A stretch of DNA of 64,000 nt from Sphingomonas faeni (GCF_024273235.1 NZ_JANBVH010000021.1:21277-85276); one strand, 5' to 3'. Positions 9,619-19,896 are shown, numbered from the stretch's first letter. The notes: generated by a model not told the origin, from the letters alone. Program-made: numbers and translations.

Positions 9619-9746
9619 CGATCCTCCCCCGCCAGGGGGAGGTGGCACCGAAGGTGACGGAGGGGGAGGACACTGAACAGAGGTTACCCTTACCTCCCCC
9701 TCCGTCTGGCAAGCGCCAGCCACCTCCCCCTGGCGGGGGAGGATCG
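9619..9746. repeat. palindromic intergenic repeat, type B
   Basis: Two inverted arms of the form GATCCTCCCCCGCCAGGGGG and its complement close a 128-base element between the 3' ends of the SDR and DUF1467 genes. Inside are secondary inverted segments (GGCACC...; CCTCCCCCTCCGT...). A second copy lies at 60065-60190. It could fold into a large cruciform and may end transcription from both sides, since the flanking genes converge on it. Confidence 0.85.
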
Positions 9747-9757
9747 TTAGGTCGCCC

Positions 9758-10039
9758 TCAGCGCGTAACCATGTTGCCACGGTCGAACAGGTCGACATTC
9801 TGCGGCGAGATCCAGCCATAGTGATAGTTCAGCTGGAACAGCACGAACAACACCGTCGCCACCACCGTCACCCGCCACGCCGTCCGCCCCGAGCGAAACT
9901 CATGCGGCGCGCTTTCTGCCTGGCCGGGGACGTGCTCGCCCCCGACCTCGCGCGTCGTCTTCACCCCGAACGGCAGGACCAGGAACACCGAGAACGCCCA
10001 GAACAGGACGTAGATCGCGAGTGCCGAGGTCCAGCGCAT
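9758..10039 (-). CDS. DUF1467 family membrane protein
   Basis: A 93-residue inner-membrane protein with hydrophobic segments at about 5-24 and 53-73 around a polar loop (TTREVGGEHVPGQAESAP). I recognise the LPFGVKT-to-loop pattern as DUF1467, a small alphaproteobacterial family of unknown function usually encoded next to rnj. It follows the rnj stop by four bases and is the last gene of the long nuo-birA-coaX-rnj run before the converging repeat. Confidence 0.85.
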   Translation of the reverse strand: MRWTSALAIYVLFWAFSVFLVLPFGVKTTREVGGEHVPGQAESAPHEFRSGRTAWRVTVVATVLFVLFQLNYHYGWISPQNVDLFDRGNMVTR

Positions 10040-10043
10040 TCGC

Positions 10044-11681
10044 TCAGCCCTCGATCAGCAGGACGTCGACGATCGGCTGCTTGCCGGTCCAGCGCTTGGC
10101 GACCTTGCGCACCGCGAGACGGATCTGCTCGCGCATCTTCTCGCTCTCGCGCTTGCCGCCGCGCACCGTGTCCGCCGCCGCCTGCACCGCGTCGGCGATG
10201 AACGCCGCACGGTCTTCCTCGACCGGGACGCCCTGCACGCGGACCTGCGGCTGGCCGACCATCCGGCCGTCCTTGCCGAGCGCGACACCGACCGAAATCT
10301 GGCCGTTGATCGCCAGCTTGCGCCGCTCGCTCAACGTCGCGCCGTCCGCCGGCAGGATCACGTCGCCGTCGAGCACGAGGCGCCCGACCGTCGCGTTGCC
10401 GATCTTCACCGGGCCCTTGGGCGCCAGACGAATGATGTCGCCGTTGCTCTGCACGATCGCGCGCGGAATGCCCTGTTCGAGACCGAAGCGCGCATGCTCC
10501 ATCATATGGCGCATCTCGCCGTGCGTCGGCACCAGCACGTCAGGCCGCAGCCAGTCATACATCTGCGCGAGCTCCGGCTGACCCGGATGGCCCGAGACGT
10601 GGACGTGAGCCTGGCGCTCGGTCACCATCCGGATGCCCTTGGCCGCCAGCGTGTTCTGGATGCGACCGATCTGGACCTCGTTGCCCGGGATCTGCTTCGA
10701 CGAGAAGATCACCGTGTCGTCGGCGTCGAGCGTGATCGTGTGGCTGCCGTTCGCGACGCGTGCGAGCGCCGCGCGCTCCTCGCCCTGGCCACCGGTGGCG
10801 ATGACCAGGACCTTGTTCTTGGGCAGGCGCATCGCCTCGTCGGGGCTGATCGTGTCGGGAAAATCCTTCAGATAGCCCGTCGCGCGCGCGACCTTGATGA
10901 TCCGGTCGAGCGAACGCCCGGTCACGCAAAGCTTGCGCCCGGTTTCCTTCGCGACTTCGCCGAACGTGTGGAGCCGCGCGGCGTTCGACGCGAAGCTGGT
11001 GATCATCACGCGGCCCTTGGCATTGCTGACCTCCTCGAACAGGCCCTTTCGCACGGTGCTCTCGCTGCCCGACGCGGTCGTGTTGAAGATGTTGGTCGAA
11101 TCGCAGACGAGCACGTCGACGCCCTTGTCGCCGATCGCCATGAAGCCCTCGGGCTTGGTCGGGTTGCCGATCACCGGGTTCGCATCGAGCTTCCAGTCGC
11201 CGGTGTGGAACACGCGCCCGTGGGGCGTGTCGATAAGCAGCGCATTCGCCTCGGGGATCGAATGCGACATCTCGACGAAGGTGAAGCCGAACGGCCCGAG
11301 CTGGAAATTGCCGCCCATCGGGATCATCTTGAGCTTCACGCGGTTGGCGATGCCCTCTTCCTCGAGCTTGCCGCGGATCAGGCCCATCGTGAACGGCGTC
11401 GCGTAGATCGGCACGCCAAGGTCTTCGGCGAGGTACGGCAGCGAGCCGATGTGATCCTCATGGCCGTGCGTGATGACGATACCGAGCAGGTCGTCGATAC
11501 GGTCCTCGATAAAGGACAGGTCGGGCAGGATGACATCGACGCCGGGATATTGAGGATCGGCGAAGGTGATGCCGAGATCGACCATCACCCACTTGCCCTG
11601 GCAGCCGTACAGGTTGACGTTCATGCCGATTTCGCCGGAGCCGCCAAGGCCACAGAAAAGGAGTTCGTTCTTCGGAGTCAT
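10044..11681 (-). CDS. rnj: ribonuclease J
   Basis: Metallo-beta-lactamase/beta-CASP ribonuclease that acts on RNA as a 5'-3' exonuclease and endonuclease in maturation and decay. The 545 residues are the usual length. Metal ligands are seen in THGHEDHIG near residue 75, further His/Asp at HTGDWKLD, and the beta-CASP motifs around TGGQGEE and HVSGHPGQ; the C-terminal domain is present. Downstream of coaX there are 63 noncoding bases holding a possible -10 box, so rnj may be transcribed both from the nuo operon and independently. Confidence 0.95.
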   Translation of the reverse strand: MTPKNELLFCGLGGSGEIGMNVNLYGCQGKWVMVDLGITFADPQYPGVDVILPDLSFIEDRIDDLLGIVITHGHEDHIGSLPYLAEDLGVPIYATPFTMGLIRGKLEEEGIANRVKLKMIPMGGNFQLGPFGFTFVEMSHSIPEANALLIDTPHGRVFHTGDWKLDANPVIGNPTKPEGFMAIGDKGVDVLVCDSTNIFNTTASGSESTVRKGLFEEVSNAKGRVMITSFASNAARLHTFGEVAKETGRKLCVTGRSLDRIIKVARATGYLKDFPDTISPDEAMRLPKNKVLVIATGGQGEERAALARVANGSHTITLDADDTVIFSSKQIPGNEVQIGRIQNTLAAKGIRMVTERQAHVHVSGHPGQPELAQMYDWLRPDVLVPTHGEMRHMMEHARFGLEQGIPRAIVQSNGDIIRLAPKGPVKIGNATVGRLVLDGDVILPADGATLSERRKLAINGQISVGVALGKDGRMVGQPQVRVQGVPVEEDRAAFIADAVQAAADTVRGGKRESEKMREQIRLAVRKVAKRWTGKQPIVDVLLIEG

Positions 11682-11695
11682 TGATTACTTTCAGG

Positions 11696-11701
11696 ATTAT
11701 A
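11696..11701 (-). promoter_or_regulatory. possible -10 element upstream of rnj
   Basis: On the minus strand the coaX-rnj gap contains a perfect TATAAT. A start site about 7 bases further on would give an mRNA leader of only about 8 bases. No recognisable -35 hexamer lies 16-18 bases upstream, so this could be chance in an AT-richer gap. Confidence 0.3.
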
Positions 11702-11744
11702 CAGGAATATGGCCCGCAGGCCGGTCGGCGCGAGCCCAATGGCC

Positions 11745-12533
11745 CTAGATATGGTGACGATCCCACATCATCGCCAGCCCCTGGATCGTCAGGTCGGCTT
11801 CGATGACGTCGAACACGTCGGTCTGTTTCTCGAATAATGTGGCGAGCCCGCCGGTCGCAACGACCTTCACGGGACGGCCGATTTCGCGCTTCATCCGCGC
11901 CACCAGCCCCTCGATCATCGCGACATAGCCCCAATAGATGCCGATATGCATCTGCGAGACGGTGTTGAGCCCGATGACGCTGATATCGGTCGGCGCCTCG
12001 ATCGAGATCCGCGGGAGTTTCGCGGCCGCGGTCACCAGCGCGTCTAGCGACAGGTTGATGCCCGGCGCGATGATCCCGCCCTTGTACGCGCCACTATAGT
12101 CGACGACGTCGAAGGTGGTCGCGGTGCCGAAATCGATCACGATCAGGTCGCCGGGATGCAGCGCATGCGCGGCGATCGTGTTGACCGCACGGTCGGCGCC
12201 GAGCGAGGCCGGCTCGTCGACGTCGATCGCGATGCCCCATTCGACCGGCGCATGACCGGCGATCAGCGCCTCGGTGTGGAAGTATTTCGACGCGAGCACC
12301 TGGAGATTGTGCAACGCACGCGGGACGACGGTGGCGACGATCACGCCCTCGACCGCGGTACGATCATGCCCGCCGAGCTGCATCAGCTGGCTCAGCCACA
12401 CCGCATACTCATCCGCCGTCCGCCGCGGATCGGTCGCGATCCGCCAGCGCGCGACGATCTCGCCGCGCCCCTCGTTCTGGCGGACGAGCGCGAACACGAC
12501 ATTGGTATTGCCGGCATCGATCGCGAGCAGCAT
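11745..12533 (-). CDS. coaX: type III pantothenate kinase
   Basis: Phosphorylates pantothenate in the first step of coenzyme A synthesis. It is a cytoplasmic ASKHA-fold enzyme of 262 residues, the usual length for the family. The N-terminal phosphate motif DAGNTN, the substrate region GADRAVNT, and the second nucleotide-binding segment DFGTATTFD are visible, as is ATGGLA near the C-terminus. The ATG at 12533 is preferred because it places DAGNT near the N-terminus and has GAGG about 8 bases upstream, located at the birA stop. Ten bases separate it from birA. Confidence 0.93.
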   Translation of the reverse strand: MLLAIDAGNTNVVFALVRQNEGRGEIVARWRIATDPRRTADEYAVWLSQLMQLGGHDRTAVEGVIVATVVPRALHNLQVLASKYFHTEALIAGHAPVEWGIAIDVDEPASLGADRAVNTIAAHALHPGDLIVIDFGTATTFDVVDYSGAYKGGIIAPGINLSLDALVTAAAKLPRISIEAPTDISVIGLNTVSQMHIGIYWGYVAMIEGLVARMKREIGRPVKVVATGGLATLFEKQTDVFDVIEADLTIQGLAMMWDRHHI

Positions 12534-12543
12534 CAGCGGGGCC

Positions 12544-13311
12544 TCAAAGCAGGAAGACGTCGGCAGCGTGAATGACACGCCGCTCGCCAGACGCCAAGCG
12601 GAGGATCAGCGCGCCGTCGGTGTCGAGCCCGACGAACAGGCCGTCGATCCCGCTGCCATCGGGTAGGCGAGCGGTCAGCGCGGTGCCGGCGGGGTGCGCA
12701 CAGTCGACCCAGCGATCGCGAACAGGTGCGATGCCCTCTGTCCGCCAGCGGCCGATCCAGCGCGCGAAACTGTCGGCGAGAATATCGAGGAACATCGCCG
12801 GATCGACCACCACGCCGTGCGATGCGAGATCGGTCGTAGCGCGATCGGGCAGATCGGGATGATGCGCGATGTTGACGCCGTAGCCGACGATCACCGCGTC
12901 GTCCGCGCGTTCGAGCAGAATGCCCGACAGCTTGGCGTCCGCGAGCAACAGGTCGTTGGGCCATTTCAGGACCAGCGTCTCGCTCTCGTCCGTCGTACCC
13001 TGGCAGATCCCGGCGACGAGGAAGGTCGAAACGGTTTCCTGCAAGGCGACCGCGGCGACCAGCGCGAGGCTGGCCGCCGGCGGGTCGCTCGGTCGCAACC
13101 GGACCAGCGTGCTCGCGTAGAGGTTACCCTCGGGCGAGGACCAGTCCCGGCCAAGCCGCCCCCGCCCCGCCGTCTGGCGGAGAGCGCGCAACCAGAGACC
13201 GTCTTCGGCACCGCCGCGTGCAAGCTCCAGCAGGTCGGCGTTGGTCGATCCTGTCTCCGCGACGGTGCGGATGATGCTCAGAACAACGCCCGTGCGGCCG
13301 CCATCGTCCAC
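12544..13311 (-). CDS. birA: biotin--[acetyl-CoA-carboxylase] ligase
   Basis: Attaches biotin to the carboxyl-carrier lysine of acetyl-CoA carboxylase and related enzymes. The 255 residues carry only the catalytic and C-terminal domains: GRGRLGRDW biotin/ATP loop, KWPNDLL and the SH3-like C-terminal end. The N-terminal DNA-binding winged helix of the E. coli protein is absent, so it is not expected to repress biotin genes. The ATG lies inside the last 34 bases of nuoN, consistent with coupling to the nuo operon. Confidence 0.92.
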   Translation of the reverse strand: MDDGGRTGVVLSIIRTVAETGSTNADLLELARGGAEDGLWLRALRQTAGRGRLGRDWSSPEGNLYASTLVRLRPSDPPAASLALVAAVALQETVSTFLVAGICQGTTDESETLVLKWPNDLLLADAKLSGILLERADDAVIVGYGVNIAHHPDLPDRATTDLASHGVVVDPAMFLDILADSFARWIGRWRTEGIAPVRDRWVDCAHPAGTALTARLPDGSGIDGLFVGLDTDGALILRLASGERRVIHAADVFLL

Positions 13312-14723
13312 GCGCCGAGCACGGGGATGAGGAGGTAGCCGGCTGGCGAGACGAACACGGCGGCGACAGCGATGAGGCCACCCTCGACCTTGCTCTCCAT
13401 CGGCGCGAACGCCGGGGCCGGATCGTCGAAGTACATCGTCTTGACGACACGCAGATAATAATACGCGCCGATCACCGAGGCGGCGATGCCGACCACCGCC
13501 AGCGGGAACAGCCCGGCGTCGACCGCCGCGCTGAACACCGCGAACTTCGCGTAGAAGCCGAACAGCGGCGGGATGCCGGCGAGGCTGAACATGAAGATCG
13601 CGAGTGCCGCCGCCAGTGCAGGCCGAGTCCGCGACATGCCGGCGAGGCTGTCGATCGTCTCGACCGGCTGGCCGTCGTCACCACGCATCTGCAACACGAT
13701 CAGGAACGAGCCGAGCGTCATCGCAACGTAGATCGTCAGGTACATCAGCACGCCCGACACGCCTTCCGGCGTCCCGGCCGCAAGACCGATCAGCGCGAAG
13801 CCGACATTGTTGATCGACGAATAGGCTAGCAGGCGCTTGATGTTGGTCTGGCCGATCGCCGCGACCGCACCGAGGATGATCGACGCGAGTGCCGCGAAGA
13901 TCACGATCTGGCGCCACTGGTCGGTCGCCGGGCCCATCGCATCGACCGCGACACGGACGCTGAGCGCAAGCGCTGCGACCTTGGGGGCAGATGCGAAGAA
14001 CGCGGTGACCGGGGTCGGTGCGCCCTCGTACACGTCGGGCGTCCACATGTGGAACGGCACGGCGCTGATCTTGAACGCGAGCCCTGCGAACACGAACACG
14101 AGACCGAACAGCAGGCCGAGCGACTTGGTGCCCGCATAGGCGTCCGAGATGCCCGAGAACAACGTCGTGCCGCTGAACCCGTAGACCAGCGAGATGCCGT
14201 ACAGCAGGATGCCGCTGGCGAGCGCGCCGAGCACGAAATACTTCAGGCCCGCTTCCGCCGAACGCCCGTCGCGCCGCATGAAGCTGGCGAGGACGTAGGC
14301 TGCAAGGCTCTGGAGCTCGAGACCGACATATAGCGTCAGCATGTCGGTGGCCGACACCATGATGCCCATGCCGCAGGCCGACAGCAGGATCAGCACCGGA
14401 TATTCCGGACGCAGATCGTCGCCGTGGGTGCGCGCGAAGAAGCTTGGAGCCATGACGATTGCTACCGCCGAGGCGATGTAGATCAGCACCTTGGCGAACG
14501 CGCCGAACGCGTCTGCGCGGTACAGGCCGTCAAAGGCATAGCCCCCTGACGAGGCCGGACCGACGAGCGCGATCCCTGCCCCGACCAAGACGAAGACGGC
14601 AGCGATCGACACGGCGCGGGTGGATTTCTCCCCGCCCCAGGCCGACACGAGCATCAGGGCGATCGCGCCCAACGCCAGCACCAGTTCGGGCAGCGTCATT
14701 GCGATGTTAGCGGCGTAATCCAT
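13278..14723 (-). CDS. nuoN: NADH-quinone oxidoreductase subunit N
   Basis: Antiporter-like, proton-translocating membrane subunit of respiratory complex I. It has 481 residues with about 14 hydrophobic helices. Buried charges typical of the family are seen in YVGLELQSLAAYVL (Glu in TM5) and FKISAVPFHMWTPDVYEGAP (Lys in TM7), with a later Lys in IKRLLAYSSINNVGF. The start codon shares one base with the nuoM stop. birA begins inside its 3' end. Confidence 0.96.
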   Translation of the reverse strand: MDYAANIAMTLPELVLALGAIALMLVSAWGGEKSTRAVSIAAVFVLVGAGIALVGPASSGGYAFDGLYRADAFGAFAKVLIYIASAVAIVMAPSFFARTHGDDLRPEYPVLILLSACGMGIMVSATDMLTLYVGLELQSLAAYVLASFMRRDGRSAEAGLKYFVLGALASGILLYGISLVYGFSGTTLFSGISDAYAGTKSLGLLFGLVFVFAGLAFKISAVPFHMWTPDVYEGAPTPVTAFFASAPKVAALALSVRVAVDAMGPATDQWRQIVIFAALASIILGAVAAIGQTNIKRLLAYSSINNVGFALIGLAAGTPEGVSGVLMYLTIYVAMTLGSFLIVLQMRGDDGQPVETIDSLAGMSRTRPALAAALAIFMFSLAGIPPLFGFYAKFAVFSAAVDAGLFPLAVVGIAASVIGAYYYLRVVKTMYFDDPAPAFAPMESKVEGGLIAVAAVFVSPAGYLLIPVLGAWTMAAARALF

Positions 14724-16258
14724 CAGTGTGCCTCCCCGTGCGCGGCACTATGGACGATTGCGGCCGGACGCCCGGCGGTTGGGTTCGAATCATTGGCAGG
14801 CTTGGCGCGGTCGACGCGGGCAAGAAGCACGCTCACGTCCTTGCGCATCGGAGCCAGGAAGCTCTCCGGGTACACGCCCATCCACAGCACGACGGCGGCG
14901 ATCGGCGCGAGCAGCCAGAACTCGCGCGCCGACAGGTCGACCATGCCGCGAACGTCGTCCGACTTGATCTCGCCGAACACCACGCGACGGTAGAGGTACA
15001 GCATGTACGCGGCGCCCAGGATGATGCCCGTCGTGCATAGCAACGCCGTCCAGGTCGAGACCTGATACGTGCCCATCAGCGACAGGAACTCGGCGACGAA
15101 TCCGCTCGTGCCCGGCAGGCCGATCGACGCCATCGTGAAGAACAGGAACAGAATCGCATACTTCGGCATGTTGATCGCGAGGCCGCCATAGCGCGAAATC
15201 TCGCGGGTATGGAGCTGGTCGTAGATCACGCCGACGCACAGGAACAACGCGCCCGATACCAGGCCATGGCTCAGCATCATGATCATCGCGCCTTCGATGC
15301 CCTGCCGGTTGAACGCGAACAGACCGATCGTGACGATCGCCATATGCGCCACCGACGAATAGGCGATCAGCTTCTTCATGTCCGACTGCACAAGCGCGAC
15401 GAGCGACGTGTAGATCACCGCGACCGCCGACAGGCCGAAGATCAGCCACGTCAGCTGACCCGAGGCTTCGGGGAACATCGGCAACAGGAAACGCAGGAAG
15501 CCGTATCCGCCGAGCTTGAGCAGCACGCCCGCCAGGATCACCGAGCCTGCGGTCGGCGCCTGGACGTGCGCGTCGGGCAGCCAGGTGTGGACCGGCCACA
15601 TCGGCATCTTGACCGCGAACGACGCGAAGAACGCCAGCCACAGCCACGTCTGGACGTGCGCCGGGAATTCGTAGTTCATCAGCGCCGGGATGCTGGTCGT
15701 GCCCGCAGTTTTCGCCATGTACAGCATCGCGATGAACATCAGGACCGAACCGAGCAGCGTGTACAGGAAGAACTTGTACGACGCGTAGATCCGGTTCGCG
15801 CCGCCCCAGATGCCGATGATCAGGTACATCGGGATCAGGCCGGCTTCGAAGAACACGTAGAACAGGAACAGGTCCTGCGCCGCGAACGTGCCGATCATCA
15901 GCACTTCGGTGAACAGGAACGCCGCCATGTATTCCGGCACACGGGTCGTGATCGAACGCCAGCTGGCGCCGATGCAGATCGGCATCAGGAACACGCTGAG
16001 CATGATCAGCATCAGCGCGAACCCGTCGATGCCGAGCGACCAGCCGAACGGGCCGAAGATGCCAGGGGCATGCTCGACGAACTGCCACTGCGCGCCGCCG
16101 ATATCGTAGTTCATCCACAGCATGATGCCGAGAACGAAGTCGATCAGCGTTGCCGCCAGCGCCAGCATCCGCGCCGTGTTCGCCGAGACGAACAGGCACG
16201 CGATGGCCGCGATCATCGGGACCGCGATCAGGACGGAAAGGATAGGAAAGCCGGTCAT
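14723..16258 (-). CDS. nuoM: NADH-quinone oxidoreductase subunit M
   Basis: Second antiporter-like, proton-pumping subunit of complex I, 511 residues, with about 14 membrane helices. Key polar residues are present: FFEAGLIPMYLIIG (TM5 Glu), KMPMWPVHTWLPDAHVQAPT (TM7 Lys) and KKLIAYSSVAHM (TM8 Lys). The last 30 residues form a hydrophilic tail ending in HGEAH. The start shares one base with the nuoL stop (TAATG). Confidence 0.97.
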   Translation of the reverse strand: MTGFPILSVLIAVPMIAAIACLFVSANTARMLALAATLIDFVLGIMLWMNYDIGGAQWQFVEHAPGIFGPFGWSLGIDGFALMLIMLSVFLMPICIGASWRSITTRVPEYMAAFLFTEVLMIGTFAAQDLFLFYVFFEAGLIPMYLIIGIWGGANRIYASYKFFLYTLLGSVLMFIAMLYMAKTAGTTSIPALMNYEFPAHVQTWLWLAFFASFAVKMPMWPVHTWLPDAHVQAPTAGSVILAGVLLKLGGYGFLRFLLPMFPEASGQLTWLIFGLSAVAVIYTSLVALVQSDMKKLIAYSSVAHMAIVTIGLFAFNRQGIEGAMIMMLSHGLVSGALFLCVGVIYDQLHTREISRYGGLAINMPKYAILFLFFTMASIGLPGTSGFVAEFLSLMGTYQVSTWTALLCTTGIILGAAYMLYLYRRVVFGEIKSDDVRGMVDLSAREFWLLAPIAAVVLWMGVYPESFLAPMRKDVSVLLARVDRAKPANDSNPTAGRPAAIVHSAAHGEAH

Positions 16259-18363
16259 TACAATCCGATCGCCCAGGTTACGGCTGCGGTCAGCCCGATC
16301 AGCATGACGAAGGCATAGGTGTAGAGGTATCCCGTCTGGAAGCGGTTGGCGACGCGGGCACCGATCTGGACGACCCAGGCCGAACCGTCAGGCCCGAACC
16401 GGTTGATCGTCTTCTCGTCGCCGCGGTGCCACAGGAAGCGGCCGATCGCGAACGCCGGACGGACGAAGATCAGGTCGTACAGCTCGTCGAAATACCACTT
16501 ATGCAGCAGGAAGTCGTAGAGCACGCCGAACTGTTCGACGACCTTGGCCGGGAACGTCGGGTTCTTGATATAGGCGTACCAGGCGGTCAGCAGGCCGAGC
16601 AGCATCGCGATCGTCGCCGACAGTTTGATCAGCAACGGTACGCCGTGCATCTCGTGCATCAAGTGTTCGCGGAACGCGAGTGCGCCCTTCCAGAACTCTT
16701 CGCCTGCGGTCGGCTCGATGAAGAAGCCGTGGAAGACGAAGCCGGCCGCGACCGCACCGACCGACAGCACGATCAGCGGGATCAGCATCGGCAGCGGGCT
16801 TTCGTGCGGGTGGTACCCACCGTCGCCCTCGGCTACCGCATGCGCGGCGTCGTGATGATCGTGCGGCGCATGCCCTGCGTCCTCGGCCTTGACCGGGTTC
16901 GCGTGGTGATCGTCGACATGATGCGCGTCATGCGCGTGGTCGTCATGACCATGAGCATCGTGGAGCGCATGCTGGATATGCTCCGATGCGGCCCAGCGCG
17001 GCTTGCCCCAGAAGGTCAGGAACATCACGCGCCACGAATAGAAGCTGGTCAGCAACGCGACGAGCACACCGACGAACCATACGCCCGGCTGGCCAGCAGC
17101 CCAACTCGCCTCGATGATCGCATCCTTCGAATGGAAGCCTGCGAACCCGATCGCGGTGTTGCCGAAGATGCCGGGGATGCCGACGCCGGTGATCGCGAGC
17201 GTACCCGCCATCATCGCCCAGAACGTCACCGGGATCTTCTTACGCAGGCCGCCATAGTAGCGCATGTCCTGCTCGTGGTGCATCGCATGGATGACCGAGC
17301 CGGCGCCGAGGAACAGCAGCGCCTTGAAGAAGGCGTGCGTGAAGAGGTGGAACATCGCCGCGCCGTACGCGCCGACACCCGCCGCAAAGAACATGTAGCC
17401 GAGCTGCGAACAGGTCGAATACGCGATCACGCGCTTGATGTCGGTCTGCACGAGACCGCAGGTCGCCGCGAACAGGCAGGTCGCGGCACCGACCGAGGTG
17501 ACCACGGTCAGCGCGACCGGGCTCATCTCGAACATCGGCGACAGGCGGCACACCATGAACACGCCGGCCGTGACCATCGTCGCCGCGTGGATCAGCGCCG
17601 ACACCGGGGTCGGGCCTTCCATCGCGTCCGGCAACCAGGTGTGCAGGCCGAGCTGTGCCGACTTGCCCATCGCACCGACGAACAGCAGCAGGCAGAGCAC
17701 CGTCATTGTGTCGAAGCGGTAGCCGAGGAAGCCGAGCGTCGAGCCCGCCATGCCGGGGGCCGCGGCGAGGATCTCGGGGATCGACACCGTGCCGAACACC
17801 AGGAACGTGCCGAAGATGCCGAGCATGAAGCCGAGATCGCCGACGCGGTTGACGACGAACGCCTTGATCGCGGCTGCGCTCGCCGACGGCTTGCGGAACC
17901 AGAACCCGATCAGGAGGTAGGATGCGAGACCCACGCCTTCCCAGCCGAAGAACATCTGGACGAGGTTGTTCGCGGTGACGAGCATCAGCATCGCGAAGGT
18001 AAACAGCGACAGATACGCAAAAAAGCGCGGCTGATCAGGGTCTTCATCCATATAGCCCCAGCTATACAAATGGACCAACGCAGAAACCGACGTGACGACA
18101 ACGAGCATCACCGCAGTCAGCGCGTCGACGCGCAACGACCACGCGACGTTCATGTCGCCGGAATGAATGAAGTCGAGCAGCGGCGCGACGGTGGCCGTGC
18201 TGGTACCCGAGAGGAAGCCGATGAAGATCGGCCAAGACAACAGGCACGACGCGAACAGCGCAGCCGTGGTGACGAGTTTCGCCGGCACATTGCCGATCGC
18301 GCGATTGCCGAACCCGGCAACGATCGCGGCCAGTAACGGCAGGAAGACGATAAGCTGGATCAA
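16258..18363 (-). CDS. nuoL: NADH-quinone oxidoreductase subunit L
   Basis: Distal antiporter-like subunit of complex I, 701 residues, longer than the 613-residue E. coli protein. Canonical helices are present with [38 protein letters not shown] and [16 protein letters not shown]. After about TM13, residues 460-521 form a strikingly His/Asp-rich hydrophilic loop (runs such as [17 protein letters not shown]). The C-terminus has the expected lateral helix and a final TM segment. It is separated from nuoK by five bases. Confidence 0.97.
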   Translation of the reverse strand: MIQLIVFLPLLAAIVAGFGNRAIGNVPAKLVTTAALFASCLLSWPIFIGFLSGTSTATVAPLLDFIHSGDMNVAWSLRVDALTAVMLVVVTSVSALVHLYSWGYMDEDPDQPRFFAYLSLFTFAMLMLVTANNLVQMFFGWEGVGLASYLLIGFWFRKPSASAAAIKAFVVNRVGDLGFMLGIFGTFLVFGTVSIPEILAAAPGMAGSTLGFLGYRFDTMTVLCLLLFVGAMGKSAQLGLHTWLPDAMEGPTPVSALIHAATMVTAGVFMVCRLSPMFEMSPVALTVVTSVGAATCLFAATCGLVQTDIKRVIAYSTCSQLGYMFFAAGVGAYGAAMFHLFTHAFFKALLFLGAGSVIHAMHHEQDMRYYGGLRKKIPVTFWAMMAGTLAITGVGIPGIFGNTAIGFAGFHSKDAIIEASWAAGQPGVWFVGVLVALLTSFYSWRVMFLTFWGKPRWAASEHIQHALHDAHGHDDHAHDAHHVDDHHANPVKAEDAGHAPHDHHDAAHAVAEGDGGYHPHESPLPMLIPLIVLSVGAVAAGFVFHGFFIEPTAGEEFWKGALAFREHLMHEMHGVPLLIKLSATIAMLLGLLTAWYAYIKNPTFPAKVVEQFGVLYDFLLHKWYFDELYDLIFVRPAFAIGRFLWHRGDEKTINRFGPDGSAWVVQIGARVANRFQTGYLYTYAFVMLIGLTAAVTWAIGL

Positions 18364-18368
18364 CCGTA

Positions 18369-18677
18369 TTACCCCTTCATCCGGTTGACGTCGTCGACCG
18401 CGATGGTGCCGCGACCGCGGAAATAGATCACGAGAATGGCGAGGCCGATCGCGGCTTCACCCGCGGCGACCGTCAGCACGAACATCGCGAACACCTGTCC
18501 GACGAGATCGTGGAGGAACGCCGAGAACGCGACGAGATTGATGTTCACCGCCAGCAGGATCAGCTCGATCGCCATCAGGATGACGATGAGGTTCTTGCGG
18601 TTGAGGAAGATGCCGAGCACCCCCATCGTGAACAGGATCGCCGCGACGACCAGATAATGGACGAGACCGATCGTCAC
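18369..18677 (-). CDS. nuoK: NADH-quinone oxidoreductase subunit K
   Basis: Small MrpC-like membrane subunit of complex I, 102 residues with three hydrophobic helices. The two conserved buried glutamates are present: Glu in [15 protein letters not shown] (TM2) and Glu in [13 protein letters not shown] (TM3). Its start overlaps the nuoJ stop by four bases (ATGA). Confidence 0.97.
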   Translation of the reverse strand: MTIGLVHYLVVAAILFTMGVLGIFLNRKNLIVILMAIELILLAVNINLVAFSAFLHDLVGQVFAMFVLTVAAGEAAIGLAILVIYFRGRGTIAVDDVNRMKG

Positions 18678-19285
18678 AGTTCGACTCCCTGCCCGACGAC
18701 CGGGCTCGTGTTGCGCGTGGCGTCCTGCGGACGACGCGCGTTCTGGCGGCTGATGTTCTGCGCCTTGACGCCGCCACGCTGGCGGTGGGTCAGCACGATC
18801 GCGCCGATCATCGCGACCAGCAGCACTAGGCCGGCACCTTCGAACACGAACAGATAGCGCGTGTAGAGCAGGTTACCGATCGCCTGGATGTTGGGCACGG
18901 TATCGTCGATCGGCGCGGCGCGGCGTGCGAGCTGGATTGGCCCCGTGCTCCAGGCGCCGATCGCGATCATCACCTCGGCAGCGAGCGCGACCGCAAGTGC
19001 AAGGCCAATCCCGAAATACCGGGCGACGCCGGCGCGCAGTTCGGTGAAGTCGATATCGAGCATCATGACCACGAACAGGAACAGCACCGCGACCGCGCCG
19101 ACATAAACGATGACGAGCAGCATCGCAATGAACTCGGCGCCGACCAGGATCATGAGGCCCGCCGCGTTGAAGAACGCGAGGATCAGCCACATCACCGAAT
19201 GGACCGGGTTGCGCGACGCGATCGTCAGAGCGCCCGACAGGACGACGACGAAGGCGAAGAGGTAGAAGGCTAAGGCCTGGATCAC
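18674..19285 (-). CDS. nuoJ: NADH-quinone oxidoreductase subunit J
   Basis: Membrane subunit of complex I, 203 residues from the chosen GTG start at 19285, with five hydrophobic helices and the conserved motif [19 protein letters not shown] in TM3. A GGGAGGG ribosome binding site lies about 8 bases upstream of the GTG. The frame is open further upstream, but that part reads through the palindromic repeat that separates nuoI from nuoJ and is unlikely to be coding. The C-terminal tail is hydrophilic and ends in VVGQGVEL. Confidence 0.94.
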   Translation of the reverse strand: MIQALAFYLFAFVVVLSGALTIASRNPVHSVMWLILAFFNAAGLMILVGAEFIAMLLVIVYVGAVAVLFLFVVMMLDIDFTELRAGVARYFGIGLALAVALAAEVMIAIGAWSTGPIQLARRAAPIDDTVPNIQAIGNLLYTRYLFVFEGAGLVLLVAMIGAIVLTHRQRGGVKAQNISRQNARRPQDATRNTSPVVGQGVEL

Positions 19286-19299
19286 GCGATCACCCTCCC

Positions 19300-19382
19300 C
19301 GTCACCCCAGCGAACGCTGGGGCCTTCACGTTGGTGGGTGCGCCCGTGCGGCACGAGATCCCAGCCTGCGCTGGGACGACGG
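19300..19382. repeat. type A palindromic repeat inside the nuo operon
   Basis: An 83-base element between nuoI and nuoJ. It opens with CGTCACCCCAGCGAACGCTG and closes with the near-complement CCCAGCCTGCGCTGGGACGA. Each arm is itself a short hairpin and the two arms pair with one another. It forms the largest gap in the nuoA-N gene run and its edge lies about 15 bases from the nuoJ GTG start, next to the nuoJ ribosome binding site. Confidence 0.85.
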
Positions 19383-19410
19383 AGTTAATCTGTGTCATCG
19401 CGGCGCTCGC

Positions 19411-19896
19411 TTAACGGTACGGCGCATCGGCGGCAAGGTTCGCCGCGATCGCGCTTTCCCAACGGTCGCCATTATCGAGCAGCTTCGACTTGTCGTAGAT
19501 CAGCTCTTCGCGCGTCTCGGTGGCGAACTCGTAGTTCGGTCCCTCGACGATCGCATCGACCGGGCACGCCTCGGCACACAGGCCGCAATAGATGCACTTG
19601 GTCATGTCGATATCGTAGCGCGTGGTGCGACGCGAGCCGTCGTCACGCGGCTCGGCCTCGATCGTGATCGCCTGCGCGGGGCAAACAGCCTCACACAGCT
19701 TGCACGCGATGCACCGCTCTTCGCCGTTCGGATATCGACGCAGCGCATGCTCGCCCCGGAACCGCGGCGACACCGGATTGCGCTCGTATGGATAGTTAAT
19801 CGTCGCTTTTTCCTTGAAGAAATAGCGAAGCGTCAATGCGTGCGCCTTCACGAATTCCCACAGGGTAAACGACTTGATGATCTGAGCGACGCTCAT
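19411..19896 (-). CDS. nuoI: NADH-quinone oxidoreductase subunit I
   Basis: Peripheral-arm subunit of complex I that carries clusters N6a and N6b. The 161 residues include two ferredoxin motifs, [12 protein letters not shown] at about residues 60-71 and [12 protein letters not shown] at about 99-110. The amphipathic N-terminus (residues 1-25) docks on NuoH. The start overlaps the nuoH stop by four bases. The palindromic repeat follows immediately downstream. Confidence 0.97.
   Translation of the reverse strand: MSVAQIIKSFTLWEFVKAHALTLRYFFKEKATINYPYERNPVSPRFRGEHALRRYPNGEERCIACKLCEAVCPAQAITIEAEPRDDGSRRTTRYDIDMTKCIYCGLCAEACPVDAIVEGPNYEFATETREELIYDKSKLLDNGDRWESAIAANLAADAPYR

Noticed and set aside
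16426..18336. Open frame of 636 codons antisense to nuoL
   Set aside because: The translation is Arg/His/Asp/Glu-rich with no motif and mirrors a highly conserved nuoL frame. It is a GC-rich shadow.
19286..19354. Longer NuoJ with 23 extra N-terminal residues
   Set aside because: The extra codons read through a palindromic repeat; the GTG at 19285 has a better ribosome binding site and fits the family length.
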